This document shows, piece after piece, positions 17,991-27,172 of a stretch of DNA of 64,000 bases. Source of the DNA: Streptosporangium sp. NBC_01756. Lineage in GTDB: Bacteria; Actinomycetota; Actinomycetes; Streptosporangiales; Streptosporangiaceae. The number at the start of each line of letters is the position of its first letter. Position 1 is the stretch's first letter. Below the pieces are notes generated by a model. It saw nothing but the letters and a program-made list of their open reading frames with translations, did not search any database and was not told where the DNA came from. A program made the translations under genes and the position numbers. Where the stretch lies: contig NZ_CP109130.1 in NCBI RefSeq assembly GCF_035917975.1, forward strand, positions 6,138,001 to 6,202,000, written 5' to 3'.

Positions 17991-18581
17991 TTGAATCGTT
18001 TCCCGCGGGTGCTGGCGGTACGTGCCGGATATGATCCCGACCAGGTCGACACGTTGGTCCGCCGGATCGAAGGCACCCTCGGCAGGGGCGCCCCAGACGG
18101 GGAGCCGATCACCGCCGACGAGATCCGCGCCGTGCGGTTCCGGACGAAACTCGGCGGTTACCACGAGGTGGCCGTGGACTTCGCGCTGCAGGCGTTCATC
18201 GTCGCGGTCGAGACCCGGGCCGCCGAGGGCGGCGGGCCGACGGCCTCCCGCGCGGAGCCGAGTTACGAGGAGCACGCGGCCAGGATCGAACGGGCCGCCT
18301 TCCGGGCCGGGCGGCTGGGCATGGGCTATGACGAGGATCAGGTGGACATCTTCCTGGACCGGATCGTCGCCACCCTGCGCGGCACCACCGACCAGCCCGT
18401 CACCCCCGGCGACGTGCGCGCGGCCAGGTTCGCCACGGTGATCCTCAAGCCCGGCTACGCGGTCAAAGAGGTGGACACGCTCCTCGCCGACCTCGCCGGC
18501 GTCCTGGAGACGCGCCCCGCACGGTCGCGCCCGCCGTACGGCGCCGGACCGGGCACGGGTCAGCGGGTTCCCCAGGAGTAG
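17991..18581 (+). CDS. DivIVA-domain repeat protein
   Basis: 196 residues from TTG 17991 (AGGAAAGGG upstream). It carries repeated DivI1A motifs of the form R-A-G-Y-D-P-D-Q-V-D-T-L-V, L-G-M-G-Y-D-E-D-Q-V-D-I-F-L-D-R, and K-P-G-Y-A-V-K-E-V-D-T-L-L, each followed by an R-A-V-R-F or R-A-A-R-F stretch (D-E-I-R-A-V-R-F, D-V-R-A-A-R-F). DivIVA proteins mark curved membrane and cell poles. This short multi-repeat form lacks a long coiled coil, so its role is uncertain. Its 3' end overlaps the convergent Lrp gene by 22 bp. Confidence 0.75.
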   Translation: MNRFPRVLAVRAGYDPDQVDTLVRRIEGTLGRGAPDGEPITADEIRAVRFRTKLGGYHEVAVDFALQAFIVAVETRAAEGGGPTASRAEPSYEEHAARIERAAFRAGRLGMGYDEDQVDIFLDRIVATLRGTTDQPVTPGDVRAARFATVILKPGYAVKEVDTLLADLAGVLETRPARSRPPYGAGPGTGQRVPQE

Positions 18582-19054
18582 GTCTGCTTGTGGAGCTTGA
18601 GGTAGACGAAGGTCTCCGTGGCGCGCACGGTGGGGATGGCGCGGATCTTGCCGAGGATCTCCAGCAGGTGCTGGTCGCTCTCGCAGACGACCTCGACCAT
18701 GATGTCCAGGGATCCGGCGGTCAGGACGACGTAGTCGATCTCCTGAATGGCCGACAGTTCGTCGGCCACCATCTCCAGGTCGCCCTCGCACTTGATGCCG
18801 ATCATGGCCTGGCGGGGGAACCCCAGGATCAGCGGGTCGGTGACGGCGACGATCTGCATGACCCCGGCGTCGAGCAGGCGCTGGACCCGCTGGCGGACGG
18901 CGGCCTCGGACAGGCCCACGGCCTTCCCTATGGCGGCGTACGGTTTGCGCCCGTCGCCCTGTAACTGTTCGATGATCTGCTTGGAGATCTCGTCGAGGAC
19001 GACGGGGCCTGGCCTGGCGTCGTTTTCGCGGCGTACCTTGGGCGGCGTCGTCAT
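18560..19054 (-). CDS. Lrp/AsnC-family transcriptional regulator
   Basis: 164 residues. N-terminal helix-turn-helix: L-D-E-I-S-K-Q-I-I-E-Q-L-Q-G-D-G-R, then Y-A-A-I-G-K-A-V-G-L-S-E-A-A-V-R-Q-R-V-Q-R-L. C-terminal RAM/AsnC ligand domain: Q-A-M-I-G-I-K-C-E-G-D, G-S-L-D-I-M-V-E-V. The first 15 residues are polar (T-P-P-K-V-R-R-E-N-D-A). It lies divergently beside the aldehyde dehydrogenase/Pot operon and probably senses an amino acid or amine to control it. Confidence 0.85.
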   Translation of the reverse strand: MTTPPKVRRENDARPGPVVLDEISKQIIEQLQGDGRKPYAAIGKAVGLSEAAVRQRVQRLLDAGVMQIVAVTDPLILGFPRQAMIGIKCEGDLEMVADELSAIQEIDYVVLTAGSLDIMVEVVCESDQHLLEILGKIRAIPTVRATETFVYLKLHKQTYSWGTR

Positions 19055-19147
19055 CCGCGCTCCCTGGCGTCATATTGCGGGGTTGTTGCCGACAGGTTGC
19101 GGCTCTGATGCGACATGCTGTCAGTTCTGCGGCCTCTGTCAAGCGAA

Positions 19148-19219
19148 TTCGTAGCAATTTGGTATCTTCACAACGAAATCCCTTGTCGCGAGGCACCTAC
19201 TCTGTAAGAGTCGCGACAA
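19148..19219. promoter_or_regulatory. Inverted repeats in the Lrp-aldehyde dehydrogenase control region
   Basis: TTGTCGCGA (19183-19191) is repeated inverted as TCGCGACAA (19211-19219) with a 19-bp spacer, about 30 bp before the dehydrogenase start. A second dyad, TTCGT (19148-19152)/ACGAA (19173-19177), brackets an AT-rich stretch, as Lrp sites often do. These are the likely operators of the Lrp-type regulator. Binding is inferred, not shown. Confidence 0.5.
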
Positions 19220-19248
19220 CTCGGCCCCACTGCGCAAGGAGGTCAACG

Positions 19249-20706
19249 TTGACCACCCCGGTTGAGAACATCGAGTCCACCCGTCTGCGGAACTACATCA
19301 ACGGCGAATACGTGGACGGCAGAAGCGGCCGCTTCTCCGACGTCATCGACCCCTGCACCGGAGAGGCCTATCTTCAGGCGCCGATCTCCGGGCAGCAGGA
19401 CGTGGACGCCGCCTACGCCGCCGCCGCCGCGGCGTTCGAGCAGTGGAGCGGGCTCACCCCCGGCGAGCGCGCCAACCTGCTGCTCAAGGTGGCCGACGCC
19501 ATCGACGCGCGGGCCGAGGAACTGAACGAGGCCGAGTGCCGCAACACCGGCAAGCCCCGGGCCCGGATGGCCGAGGACGAGACCCCGATCGCCGCCGACC
19601 ACTTCCGGTTCTTCGCGGGCGCCGCGCGCACGCTGGAGGGCCCGACGTCGGCCGAGTTCCTCGCCGACCACACCTCGGTCGTCCGGCACGAGCCGATCGG
19701 CGTCGTGGGCCAGGTCACGCCCTGGAACTACCCCCTGATGATGGCGGTCTGGAAGATCGCCCCCGCGCTGGCCGCGGGCAACACCATCGTGCTCAAGCCC
19801 TCCGACACCACCCCGGTCTCCACGGTCAAGCTGGCCGAGATCATCGGGGGGATCCTGCCGAAGGGCGTCTTCAACGTCGTCGTCGGCGACCGCGAGACCG
19901 GCGCCCTGGTGGTGAGTCACCCGACCGCGCAGATGGTCGCGATCACCGGTTCGGTCGGGGCGGGCATGGCCGTGGCCAGGTCCGCGGCCGAGGACCTCAA
20001 GCGGGTCCACCTGGAGCTCGGCGGCAAGGCCCCCGTCGTCGTCTTCGACGACGTCAAGGACCTCAGGGCGGCCGCCGACGCCATCGCCACAGCGGGCCTC
20101 TACAACGCCGGCCAGGACTGCACCGCCGCCTGCCGCGTACTGGTCCACCAGGACGTCCACGACGAGTTCGTCGCCGCGCTCACCGAGGCGGCCGCGGGCA
20201 CCGTGACCGGCGACCTGTCCAACGAGGACGCCCTGTACGGCCCGCTCAACAACGCCGCCCAGTTCGCCCGCGTCGCCGCCTTCTTCGACCGGGTGCCCGG
20301 CCACGCCAAGGTCCTGACCGGCGGGCACCAGGTGGGTGAGAAGGGCTACTTCTTCGCCCCCACCATCGTGGACGGCCTCCAGCAGGACGACGAGATGGTG
20401 CAGAACGAGGTCTTCGGGCCCGTCATCACCGTCCAGACCTTCTCCGACGAGGCCGACGCGGTGGCCAAGGCCAACGGCGTCAGGTACGGCCTGTCGAGTT
20501 CGGTGTGGACCTCCGATCACGGCAGGGCCATGCGGATGTCGAAGCGTCTCGATTTCGGGGTGGTATGGGTGAACACTCACATCCCATTCGTCTCGGAGAT
20601 GCCGCACGGTGGCTTCAAGCACTCCGGTTACGGTAAAGATTTGTCCGTTTTCGGACTGCATGACTACCTTCGCGTTAAGCACGTCATGCATTACATCGGC
20701 GAATAG
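19249..20706 (+). CDS. Gamma-aminobutyraldehyde-type aldehyde dehydrogenase
   Basis: 485 residues from TTG 19249 (AAGGAGG 6 nt upstream). NAD-dependent aldehyde dehydrogenase: V-T-P-W-N-Y-P-L-M-M (oxyanion Asn), L-K-P-S-D-T-T-P, I-T-G-S-V-G-A-G, general base in L-E-L-G-G-K-A-P, and nucleophile Cys291 in A-G-Q-D-C-T-A-A-C. The D-C-T motif at the active Cys is characteristic of the aminobutyraldehyde/PuuC-PatD group. It should oxidise 4-aminobutyraldehyde to GABA. First gene of a polyamine operon with the Pot importer immediately downstream (25 bp). Confidence 0.85.
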   Translation: MTTPVENIESTRLRNYINGEYVDGRSGRFSDVIDPCTGEAYLQAPISGQQDVDAAYAAAAAAFEQWSGLTPGERANLLLKVADAIDARAEELNEAECRNTGKPRARMAEDETPIAADHFRFFAGAARTLEGPTSAEFLADHTSVVRHEPIGVVGQVTPWNYPLMMAVWKIAPALAAGNTIVLKPSDTTPVSTVKLAEIIGGILPKGVFNVVVGDRETGALVVSHPTAQMVAITGSVGAGMAVARSAAEDLKRVHLELGGKAPVVVFDDVKDLRAAADAIATAGLYNAGQDCTAACRVLVHQDVHDEFVAALTEAAAGTVTGDLSNEDALYGPLNNAAQFARVAAFFDRVPGHAKVLTGGHQVGEKGYFFAPTIVDGLQQDDEMVQNEVFGPVITVQTFSDEADAVAKANGVRYGLSSSVWTSDHGRAMRMSKRLDFGVVWVNTHIPFVSEMPHGGFKHSGYGKDLSVFGLHDYLRVKHVMHYIGE

Positions 20707-20731
20707 CCGCGAACAGAGGGATAAGCCTGGC

Positions 20732-21877
20732 ATGACTGAAATTCAGGCGGGTCTGGAGGCGGCTGACGCCGGCTCCGACTCGCCCACCGTGCCCGCCATC
20801 GAACTCGGCGGAGTCGTCAAGGAATACCTCGCTCACGGAGAAGTCGTCCAGGCGGTCAGGGGAATCACCCTGACGATCGCCGAGGGGGAGTTCTTCTCCC
20901 TCCTCGGCCCCTCCGGCTGCGGCAAGACCACCACGATGCGCATGATCGCGGGGTTCGAGGATCCGTCGCGCGGCACGGTGTGGCTGCACGGCAAGGACGT
21001 GACCGACGTTCCGCCCAACAAGCGTGACGTGAACATGGTCTTCCAGTCGTACGCGCTGTTCCCCCACATGAACGTCTGGGAGAACGTCGCGTTCGGTCTC
21101 AGGCGCAAGAAGATCGCCGACGCGGAGATCAGACGCCGGGTCGGCGAGATGCTGGAGATCGTGGACCTCACCGGCCGCGAGAAGCGCCGTCCCCGGGAGC
21201 TGTCCGGCGGCCAGCAGCAGCGGGTGGCCCTGGCCCGCGCCCTGGTCAACAAGCCCCGCGCGCTCCTGCTGGACGAGCCGCTCGGCGCCCTCGACCTCAA
21301 GCTCCGCCAGGCCATGCAGATCGAGCTCAAGCGCATCCAGCGCGAGGTCGGCATCACCTTCGTCTACGTCACGCACGACCAGAACGAGGCGCTCACCATG
21401 AGCGACCGCATCGCCGTCATGAACGACGGCCGGGTCGAGCAGCTCGCCTCGCCCCGGGAGATCTACGAAAGCCCCGCCACCGCCTTCGTGGCGGGCTTCA
21501 TCGGCACCTCCAACCTGCTCAACGGCACCGTGGACCGGATCGTCTCCGGCTCCGCCGTGCTCAAGCTGGGGGAACGGGGCCGTGTCCTGGTCGCGGGGGA
21601 CGGCTTCCGGGTCGCCGAGCCGATCGCGGTCACCGTACGCCCCGAAAAGATCACGATCTCCGCGGAGGAGCCGACGGGCGACGTCAGCGTCGTGCCCGGT
21701 GTCGTCTCCGAGGTGGTCTACCTGGGCCTCTACAACAGCTACGCGGTCAGCCTGGCCGACGGCGCCGAGGTCACCGTGTTCCAGCAGAACGCGCTCGACA
21801 GCACGAGTACGGCGGAGCGTGGCGACGCCGTCTGGTTGTCGTGGCAGCCGCACCACTCGTACGCGATCGGAAGTTGA
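20732..21877 (+). CDS. potA: Spermidine/putrescine ABC importer, ATP-binding protein
   Basis: 381 residues. Walker [12 protein letters not shown]-loop [11 protein letters not shown], signature [12 protein letters not shown], Walker [12 protein letters not shown], and H-loop Y-V-T-H-D. The C-terminal about 100 residues form a TOBE-type OB domain (V-R-P-E-K-I-T-I), standard for PotA-like importers. It energises uptake through the two permeases encoded downstream. Start ATG 20732. The polar N-terminal 20 residues precede the nucleotide domain. Confidence 0.88.
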   Translation: MTEIQAGLEAADAGSDSPTVPAIELGGVVKEYLAHGEVVQAVRGITLTIAEGEFFSLLGPSGCGKTTTMRMIAGFEDPSRGTVWLHGKDVTDVPPNKRDVNMVFQSYALFPHMNVWENVAFGLRRKKIADAEIRRRVGEMLEIVDLTGREKRRPRELSGGQQQRVALARALVNKPRALLLDEPLGALDLKLRQAMQIELKRIQREVGITFVYVTHDQNEALTMSDRIAVMNDGRVEQLASPREIYESPATAFVAGFIGTSNLLNGTVDRIVSGSAVLKLGERGRVLVAGDGFRVAEPIAVTVRPEKITISAEEPTGDVSVVPGVVSEVVYLGLYNSYAVSLADGAEVTVFQQNALDSTSTAERGDAVWLSWQPHHSYAIGS

Positions 21878-21885
21878 GTACCGCC

Positions 21886-23127
21886 ATGCACCCCTCCCAC
21901 GATCCGGCCTTCCTGCGGGGTATGACGCAGAGCCGTTCGGTCACCCGCCGTGACGCCTTCCGCCTGGCGGGTCTGTCCGCGGCCGGCCTTGCCCTGGCCG
22001 CCTGCGGTGTCCAGGGCAAGAAGGTCGCCGCGCCCAAGGCGGACGCCGTCGCCGACTACTGGTCCGCCAAGAAGAAGAACGGCACCCTGCGCTTCGCCAA
22101 CTGGCCGCTCTACATCGACAAGGACGGCAAGAAATATCCGTCCCTGGAGATGTTCACCGCCGACACCGGCATCCAGGTGGCCTACCAGGAGGCCATCCAG
22201 GACAACGGCAGCTTCTTCGGCAAGATCCAGCCGCTGCTCGCCGCCGACAACGACATCGGCTTCGACCTGATGGTCCTGACCAACGGCCTCCAGCTGAGCA
22301 AGGCCATCGCACTGGGCTACCTGGTCCCGCTGGACCACTCCCAGCTGCCGAACTTCGCCGCCAACGCCGCCCCGAAGGTGAAGAACCCGACCTGGGACCC
22401 GAACAACGTGCACACCGTCCCGTGGACGGTCGGGCTGACCGGCATCGCCTACAACCCCAAGTACGTGGACGAGGTCACGAGCATCCAGGACCTCTGGAAC
22501 CCCAAGTACAAGGGCAAGGTCGGCATGATGCTCGACACCCAGGAGGTCGCGAACTTCGGCCTGTTCTCCCTGGGCATCGACCCCGACAAGTCCACCGAGG
22601 CCGACTGGCGCAAGGCGGGGGACAAGCTCCGGCAGCAGCGTGACGCGGGGCTCGTGCGCAAGTACTACGAGAACGACTATGTCGACGCGCTCGTCCGGGG
22701 CGACGTGTGGATCACCATGGCCTGGTCCGGTGACATCTTCCAGCAGGTCGCCGAGGGCAAGGACCTCAGGTTCGTGGTGCCCGCGGAGGGCGGCACGATC
22801 TGGACCGACAACATGTGCATCCCCAAGACCGCGCAGAACCCGGTGGACGCCCTGACGCTGATGGACTACGTCTACCAGCCCAAGATCGCCACGATGCTGG
22901 TCGAGTACATCAACTACATCACCCCGGTGCCCGCCACCAAGGACCTGGTCCTCGCCGACGCCGCGAAGGCCAAGGGCGAGGACAGGGCGTCGCTGGAGCA
23001 GATCGCCAAGAGCCCGCTGATCTTCCCCTCCGCCGCCGACATGGCCAAGCTGCGGTCGTACAGGACCCTGACCACGGCCGAGGAGAAGGTCTTCGAATCC
23101 ATCTTCCAGCCGATCACCCAGGGCTAG
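21886..23127 (+). CDS. potD: Polyamine ABC importer, substrate-binding lipoprotein
   Basis: 413 residues. The N-terminus has a twin-arginine and lipobox layout: S-V-T-R-R-D-A-F-R-L-A-G-L-S-A-A-G, then L-A-L-A-A-C-G with the lipid-accepting Cys. The mature part is PotD/PotF-like: G-T-L-R-F-A-N-W-P-L-Y-I-D, Y-N-P-K-Y-V-D-E-V-T-S-I-Q-D-L-W-N-P-K-Y-K-G-K-V-G, and E-G-G-T-I-W-T-D-N-M. It captures putrescine or a related amine outside the cell. It starts 8 bp after potA; ATG 21886 is the best candidate. Confidence 0.86.
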   Translation: MHPSHDPAFLRGMTQSRSVTRRDAFRLAGLSAAGLALAACGVQGKKVAAPKADAVADYWSAKKKNGTLRFANWPLYIDKDGKKYPSLEMFTADTGIQVAYQEAIQDNGSFFGKIQPLLAADNDIGFDLMVLTNGLQLSKAIALGYLVPLDHSQLPNFAANAAPKVKNPTWDPNNVHTVPWTVGLTGIAYNPKYVDEVTSIQDLWNPKYKGKVGMMLDTQEVANFGLFSLGIDPDKSTEADWRKAGDKLRQQRDAGLVRKYYENDYVDALVRGDVWITMAWSGDIFQQVAEGKDLRFVVPAEGGTIWTDNMCIPKTAQNPVDALTLMDYVYQPKIATMLVEYINYITPVPATKDLVLADAAKAKGEDRASLEQIAKSPLIFPSAADMAKLRSYRTLTTAEEKVFESIFQPITQG

Positions 23128-23133
23128 CAGGCT

Positions 23134-23985
23134 ATGAAGCGTCTCGCCCCCTACCTGCTCATCCTGCCGGGCGGCCTCTGGCTGGCGATCTTCCTGGTGG
23201 TGCCGATGGTCTTCATGGCCTCGGTCTCCACCCAGGAGGGCGACATGGTGAACGGGTTCGTCCAGACGTTCAACTTCTCGGTGTACGGCGACGCCCTGGC
23301 GCTCTACCAGACGCAGTTCCTGCGCTCGGCCGGTTACGGTCTGGTCGCGACGGCCGTCTCCGTCGCGCTCGCCTATCCGATGGCCTACTGGATCGCCTTC
23401 AAGGGCGGCGCCCGCAAGTCCACCTACCTGCTGCTGGTGCTGCTGCCGTTCTTCGTGTCGTTCGTCCTGCGCACGGTGTCGTGGAAGTTCCTGCTCGCCG
23501 ACGACGGCATGATCCTGGGGCCGTTGAAGGCGACGGGCCTGGTGCCCGACGACTTCCACGTGCTGCAGACGACGGTGGCGGTGATCGGCGGCCTGGTCTA
23601 CAACTACCTGCCGTTCATGATCCTGCCGATCTACGTGGCGCTGGAGCGGGTGGACCCCCGGGTGGTCGAGGCCGCCCAGGATCTGTACGCGGCCAGGCGC
23701 CAGGCGTTCACCAAGGTCGTGCTCCCGCTCTCGCTGCCGGGCGTCTTCGCCGGAGTGCTGATGACGTTCGTGCCGATGACGGCGGACTACGTCAACGCCG
23801 GCATCCTCGGCGGCCCGGAGAACACGATGATCGGCAACATCATCCAGACTAAGTATCTCGTCAACAACGACTATCCGACCGCCGCCGCGCTGTCGTTCAC
23901 GCTGATGGCGGCGATGCTGGTCGGCATCTTCGCCTACGCCAAGGTGCTCGGCACCGAGAACGTGCTGGAGGCGGCGGCCCGATGA
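23134..23985 (+). CDS. potB: Polyamine ABC importer, permease I
   Basis: 283 residues, six transmembrane helices. The binding-protein-dependent permease EAA loop is A-A-Q-D-L-Y-A-A-R-R-Q-A-F-T-K-V-V-L-P-L-S. V-L-R-T-V-S-W-K-F-L-L and N-Y-L-P-F-M-I-L-P are PotB-like. It lies 6 bp after potD and overlaps potC by 4 bp (ATGA), so expression is tightly coupled. It forms half of the membrane channel for polyamine uptake. Confidence 0.87.
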   Translation: MKRLAPYLLILPGGLWLAIFLVVPMVFMASVSTQEGDMVNGFVQTFNFSVYGDALALYQTQFLRSAGYGLVATAVSVALAYPMAYWIAFKGGARKSTYLLLVLLPFFVSFVLRTVSWKFLLADDGMILGPLKATGLVPDDFHVLQTTVAVIGGLVYNYLPFMILPIYVALERVDPRVVEAAQDLYAARRQAFTKVVLPLSLPGVFAGVLMTFVPMTADYVNAGILGGPENTMIGNIIQTKYLVNNDYPTAAALSFTLMAAMLVGIFAYAKVLGTENVLEAAAR

Positions 23986-24815
23986 GCACGATGACCCCCC
24001 AGAAGACGACGGCCCCCGCGACGCGGGTGCGCGGCGGGTCGCGGCTCGGCGACCGGGTGCTCAAGGTCTACGTCTGGCTCATCCTCGCCTGGCTGTTCCT
24101 GCCGATCGCGGTGATGATCGTGTTCGGCTTCAACGACACCCGGAGCAAGTCCAATGTGACCTGGCAGGGCTTCACCTTCAAATGGTGGGGCCGGCTGGGG
24201 GACTATCCCGAGCTGACCCTCGCGGTGCAGAACTCACTCCAGATCGCCGTGCTCTCCACGGTGATCACGACGGTGCTCGGCACCCTGATGGGCCTGGCCC
24301 TGGGGCGCTACCGGTTCCGCGGTCAGGGCGCGACCAATCTGGTGATGTTCGCCGCGATCGCCTCTCCGGAACTCGTCATGGGAGCCTCGCTGCTGTCGCT
24401 GTTCATCAGCGGCGGGGTGCAGACCGGTTTCGTGACCGTGGTCGTCGCGCACGTGCTGTTCTCCCTGTCGTTCGTGGCCATCACCGTGCGGGCCCGGGTG
24501 ATCGGACTGGACCCGTCGATCGAGGAGGCGGCCCGGGACCTGGGCGCGTCCACCTGGGTGACGTTCTGGCGGGTGACGTTCCCGATGATCCTGCCCGGCG
24601 TCGTCGCGGGCGCGCTGCTGGCGTTCGCGCTCTCCATCGACGACTTCGTGATCACCCAGTTCACCAGCGGAGCCCTCCAGACGTTCCCGCTGTGGATCTG
24701 GGGCGCCACCCGTATCGGGGTGCCGCCTCAGGTCAACATCATCGGAACGCTTATATTCGCGATAGGCGTCGCGATCGCCGTGTTCAACACGGTGATCTCC
24801 CGCCGCCGCACCTAG
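23982..24815 (+). CDS. potC: Polyamine ABC importer, permease II
   Basis: 277 residues, six helices. EAA loop E-E-A-A-R-D-L-G-A-S-T-W-V-T-F-W-R-V-T-F-P. I-D-D-F-V-I-T-Q-F-T-S-G is the PotC signature near the C-terminus. N-terminal 25 residues are polar (T-T-A-P-A-T-R-V-R-G-G-S-R-L-G-D-R). It pairs with PotB. A perfect 12-bp hairpin follows the stop (24824-24856) and probably ends the operon transcript. Confidence 0.87.
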   Translation: MSTMTPQKTTAPATRVRGGSRLGDRVLKVYVWLILAWLFLPIAVMIVFGFNDTRSKSNVTWQGFTFKWWGRLGDYPELTLAVQNSLQIAVLSTVITTVLGTLMGLALGRYRFRGQGATNLVMFAAIASPELVMGASLLSLFISGGVQTGFVTVVVAHVLFSLSFVAITVRARVIGLDPSIEEAARDLGASTWVTFWRVTFPMILPGVVAGALLAFALSIDDFVITQFTSGALQTFPLWIWGATRIGVPPQVNIIGTLIFAIGVAIAVFNTVISRRRT

Positions 24816-24823
24816 CTGCCGTC

Positions 24824-24856
24824 AAGCCCCGTGCCGCCACCGGTGGCACGGGGCTT
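24824..24856 (+). terminator. Intrinsic terminator after the Pot operon
   Basis: AAGCCCCGTGCC (24824-24835) is fully complementary to GGCACGGGGCTT (24845-24856) around a 9-nt loop. It lies 9 bp after the potC stop. No long T-run follows, as is usual in high-GC actinomycetes. Confidence 0.75.
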
Positions 24857-24920
24857 CGGTGTACTCGGATCCTCGGCAGAGAACAGGGAGGCGAGATCGG
24901 ACTCAGGCGGGGGGAACCCG

Positions 24921-24943
24921 CGCGTGGTCTCCGTGACCACGCG
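24921..24943. promoter_or_regulatory. Inverted repeat upstream of the amine oxidase
   Basis: CGCGTGGTC (24921-24929) and GACCACGCG (24935-24943) form a perfect 9-bp dyad with a 5-bp centre, about 45 bp before the start at 24987. It may be an operator or a leader hairpin. No recognised riboswitch structure was seen. Confidence 0.5.
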
Positions 24944-24986
24944 ATACACACAAAAAACTCTGACTCACCGTAGGGAAGTGAGATTT

Positions 24987-26381
24987 GTGGATCCGCTGAA
25001 GGCTCTTGCTGACGCGGAGCGCAAGCCGTACTGGCTCGACAGTCCGGCGAAACCCGAGCCGCTGCCGCGGCTCCCCGGAGACACGACCGCCGATCTGGCG
25101 GTGGTCGGCGGCGGCTTCTCAGGGCTGTGGGCCGCCCTGATGGCCAAGGAACGCGACCCGTCGCTCGACGTGGTCCTGCTGGAGGGCCGCCGGATCGGCT
25201 GGGCGGCGTCCGGCCGCAACGGCGGCTTCGCGATGGCGACGCTCACCCACGGGATCGCCAACGGGCTGGAGCGCTGGCCCGAGGAGATCTCCACCCTCGA
25301 ACGCCTGGGGGCCGAGAACCTCGACGAGATCGGCGAGACCGTCGCCCGGTACGACATCGACTGCGGCTACGAACGGACCGGTGAGCTGAACGTGGCCACC
25401 GAGCCCTGGCAGCTTGAGGAGATGAACGAGAGCGTCCGGATCGCCCACGAGCTGGGCATCCGCTTCGACGTCCTCGACGCGGACCAGACCCGGGCGGAGG
25501 TGAACTCCCCCACCTACATCGGCGGTTTCTGGGAGCGCGACGGCTGCGCGATGGTCGACCCCGCCCGGCTCGCCTGGGGGCTCCGGCAGGCCTGCCTCTC
25601 GGTGGGCGTGCGCATCTACGAGCGCACGCCGGTCAGGAACGTCAGGGACACCCAGGCGAACATGGAGCTGCTCACCCCGCACGGCACCGTCAAGGCCGCC
25701 AAGGTCGCCCTCGGCACCGGCGTGTTCCAGCCGCTGCTGCGGCGGCTGAGGCACTTCCTGGTGCCGGTCTACGACTACGCGCTGATGACCGAACCGCTCT
25801 CGGCCGAGCAGCTGGCCTCCGTCGGCTGGCACAACCGGCAGGGGGTCGGCGACTCGGCCAACCAGTTCCACTACTACCGGCTGACCGCCGACAACCGCAT
25901 CCTCTGGGGCGGCTACGACGCGGTCTACTACAACGGCGGCAAGATCAAGCCGGAGTACGAGCAGCGCGACGAGACCTTCGTCAAGCTGGCCGGGCACTTC
26001 TCCGCCACCTTTCCCCAGCTCTCCGGGCTGCGCTTCACCCACAGGTGGGGCGGCGTCATCGACACCTGCAGCCGGTTCAGCGCCTTCTACGGCCAGTCGC
26101 ACGGCGGGCGCCTCGCCTACGCCGCCGGTTACACCGGCATGGGCGTCGGCGCCACCCGCTTCGGGGCGAACGTCATGCTCGACCTGCTGGCCGGCGAGCA
26201 GACCGAGCGGACCGAGCTGCGGATGGTGAAGGAGAAGCCGCTCCCCTTCCCACCCGAACCGGTCCGCTCGGCCGGGATCCAGATGACCCGCTGGTCGATC
26301 GCCCAGGCCGACCTCCACCAGGGCCGCCGCAACCTCTGGCTGCGCACCCTGGACCGGATGGGCCTCGGGTTCGACTCCTAG
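24987..26381 (+). CDS. FAD-dependent amine oxidase, DadA/PuuB-like
   Basis: 464 residues. N-terminal Rossmann site T-A-D-L-A-V-V-G-G-G-F-S-G-L-W-A-A, then E-G-R-R-I-G-W-A-A-S-G-R-N-G-G-F, the pattern of gamma-glutamylputrescine oxidase and related DAO enzymes. Near the end Y-A-A-G-Y-T-G-M-G-V-G-A-T-R-F-G closes the FAD pocket. GTG 24987 has AGGGAAG 8 nt upstream; GTG 24978 is an alternative. In this setting it probably oxidises putrescine or a glutamylated derivative to the aldehyde used by the dehydrogenase upstream. It has its own leader, separate from the Pot operon. Confidence 0.82.
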   Translation: MDPLKALADAERKPYWLDSPAKPEPLPRLPGDTTADLAVVGGGFSGLWAALMAKERDPSLDVVLLEGRRIGWAASGRNGGFAMATLTHGIANGLERWPEEISTLERLGAENLDEIGETVARYDIDCGYERTGELNVATEPWQLEEMNESVRIAHELGIRFDVLDADQTRAEVNSPTYIGGFWERDGCAMVDPARLAWGLRQACLSVGVRIYERTPVRNVRDTQANMELLTPHGTVKAAKVALGTGVFQPLLRRLRHFLVPVYDYALMTEPLSAEQLASVGWHNRQGVGDSANQFHYYRLTADNRILWGGYDAVYYNGGKIKPEYEQRDETFVKLAGHFSATFPQLSGLRFTHRWGGVIDTCSRFSAFYGQSHGGRLAYAAGYTGMGVGATRFGANVMLDLLAGEQTERTELRMVKEKPLPFPPEPVRSAGIQMTRWSIAQADLHQGRRNLWLRTLDRMGLGFDS

Positions 26382-26399
26382 CGCCCTCCCATGGTGTCC

Positions 26400-26433
26400 A
26401 CGGGGTGCCCCGGTCTCGGCCGGGGCACCCCGT
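26400..26433 (+). terminator. Intrinsic terminator after the amine oxidase
   Basis: ACGGGGTGCCCCGG (26400-26413) pairs perfectly with CCGGGGCACCCCGT (26420-26433) over a TCTCGG loop, 18 bp after the stop at 26381. Strong stem without a T-run. Confidence 0.75.
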
Positions 26434-26483
26434 GCGGCACGCGGCACCCCTGGCTGTCGCCGCCGGCTGGCAGGATGTCCGGC

Positions 26484-27074
26484 ATGACGAAATCAGACCC
26501 GAAGTCGGATCTTCATCGTTACCTGAAGGCCGCCCGCGAATCCCTGGTGTGGAAGCTCGACGGGCTCTCGGAGTACGACATCCGCCGCCCCCTGACGCCC
26601 ACCGGGACCAATCTCCTCGGGCTGGTCAAACACGTGGCCAGCACCGAATTCGGATATTTCGGGGAAACCTTCGCGAGGCCGTCCGTCGAGCCGCTGCCCT
26701 GGTTCGAGGACGGCGCCGAACCCAACGCGGACATGTGGGCAACCGCCGAGGAGTCGCGCGAAGAGATCATCGGGCTGTACCACCGGGCGTGGGCGCACGC
26801 GGACGCGACGATCGAGGCGCTCGCGCCGGACGCGATCGGCCGGGTGCCGTGGTGGCCGGAGGACCGGAGCGAGGTGACGCTGCACCTGGTCCTGATCCAC
26901 ATGATCGCCGAGACCAACCGGCACGCCGGGCACGCCGACATCGTCCGGGAACTCGTCGACGGGACCGCCGGGCTGCGTGCGGGCAACGAGAACATGCCGC
27001 CGGTCGACCAGGCGTGGTGGGGGGAGTACCGCGACCGGCTGGAGCGCGTGGCGCAGGAGGCCGGCCGGAGCTGA
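26484..27074 (+). CDS. DinB-like (DUF664) protein
   Basis: 196 residues, four-helix DinB/YfiT type. Putative metal ligands are H in L-L-G-L-V-K-H-V-A-S-T-E and the pair in M-I-A-E-T-N-R-H-A-G-H-A-D-I-V-R-E. Actinomycete DUF664 proteins are often related to mycothiol- or bacillithiol-dependent enzymes, but most are uncharacterised. Start ATG 26484 with AGGA upstream. Convergent with the membrane partner gene of the sigma factor across a strong hairpin. Confidence 0.8.
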   Translation: MTKSDPKSDLHRYLKAARESLVWKLDGLSEYDIRRPLTPTGTNLLGLVKHVASTEFGYFGETFARPSVEPLPWFEDGAEPNADMWATAEESREEIIGLYHRAWAHADATIEALAPDAIGRVPWWPEDRSEVTLHLVLIHMIAETNRHAGHADIVRELVDGTAGLRAGNENMPPVDQAWWGEYRDRLERVAQEAGRS

Positions 27075-27118
27075 GCCCGCGGTCCGGCCCGGGGTGGCAG
27101 CGCAACCGGCGCCCTGTG

Positions 27119-27148
27119 GGGTGGTCCCGGTCCGCACCGGGACCACCC
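27119..27148. terminator. Bidirectional terminator between DinB-like and membrane protein genes
   Basis: GGGTGGTCCCGGT (27119-27131) pairs perfectly with ACCGGGACCACCC (27136-27148) over a 4-nt CCGC loop. It lies between two convergent genes and can serve both. Confidence 0.75.
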
Positions 27149-27172
27149 GCGGCGGGGGAGCGGGGTCCGCGA

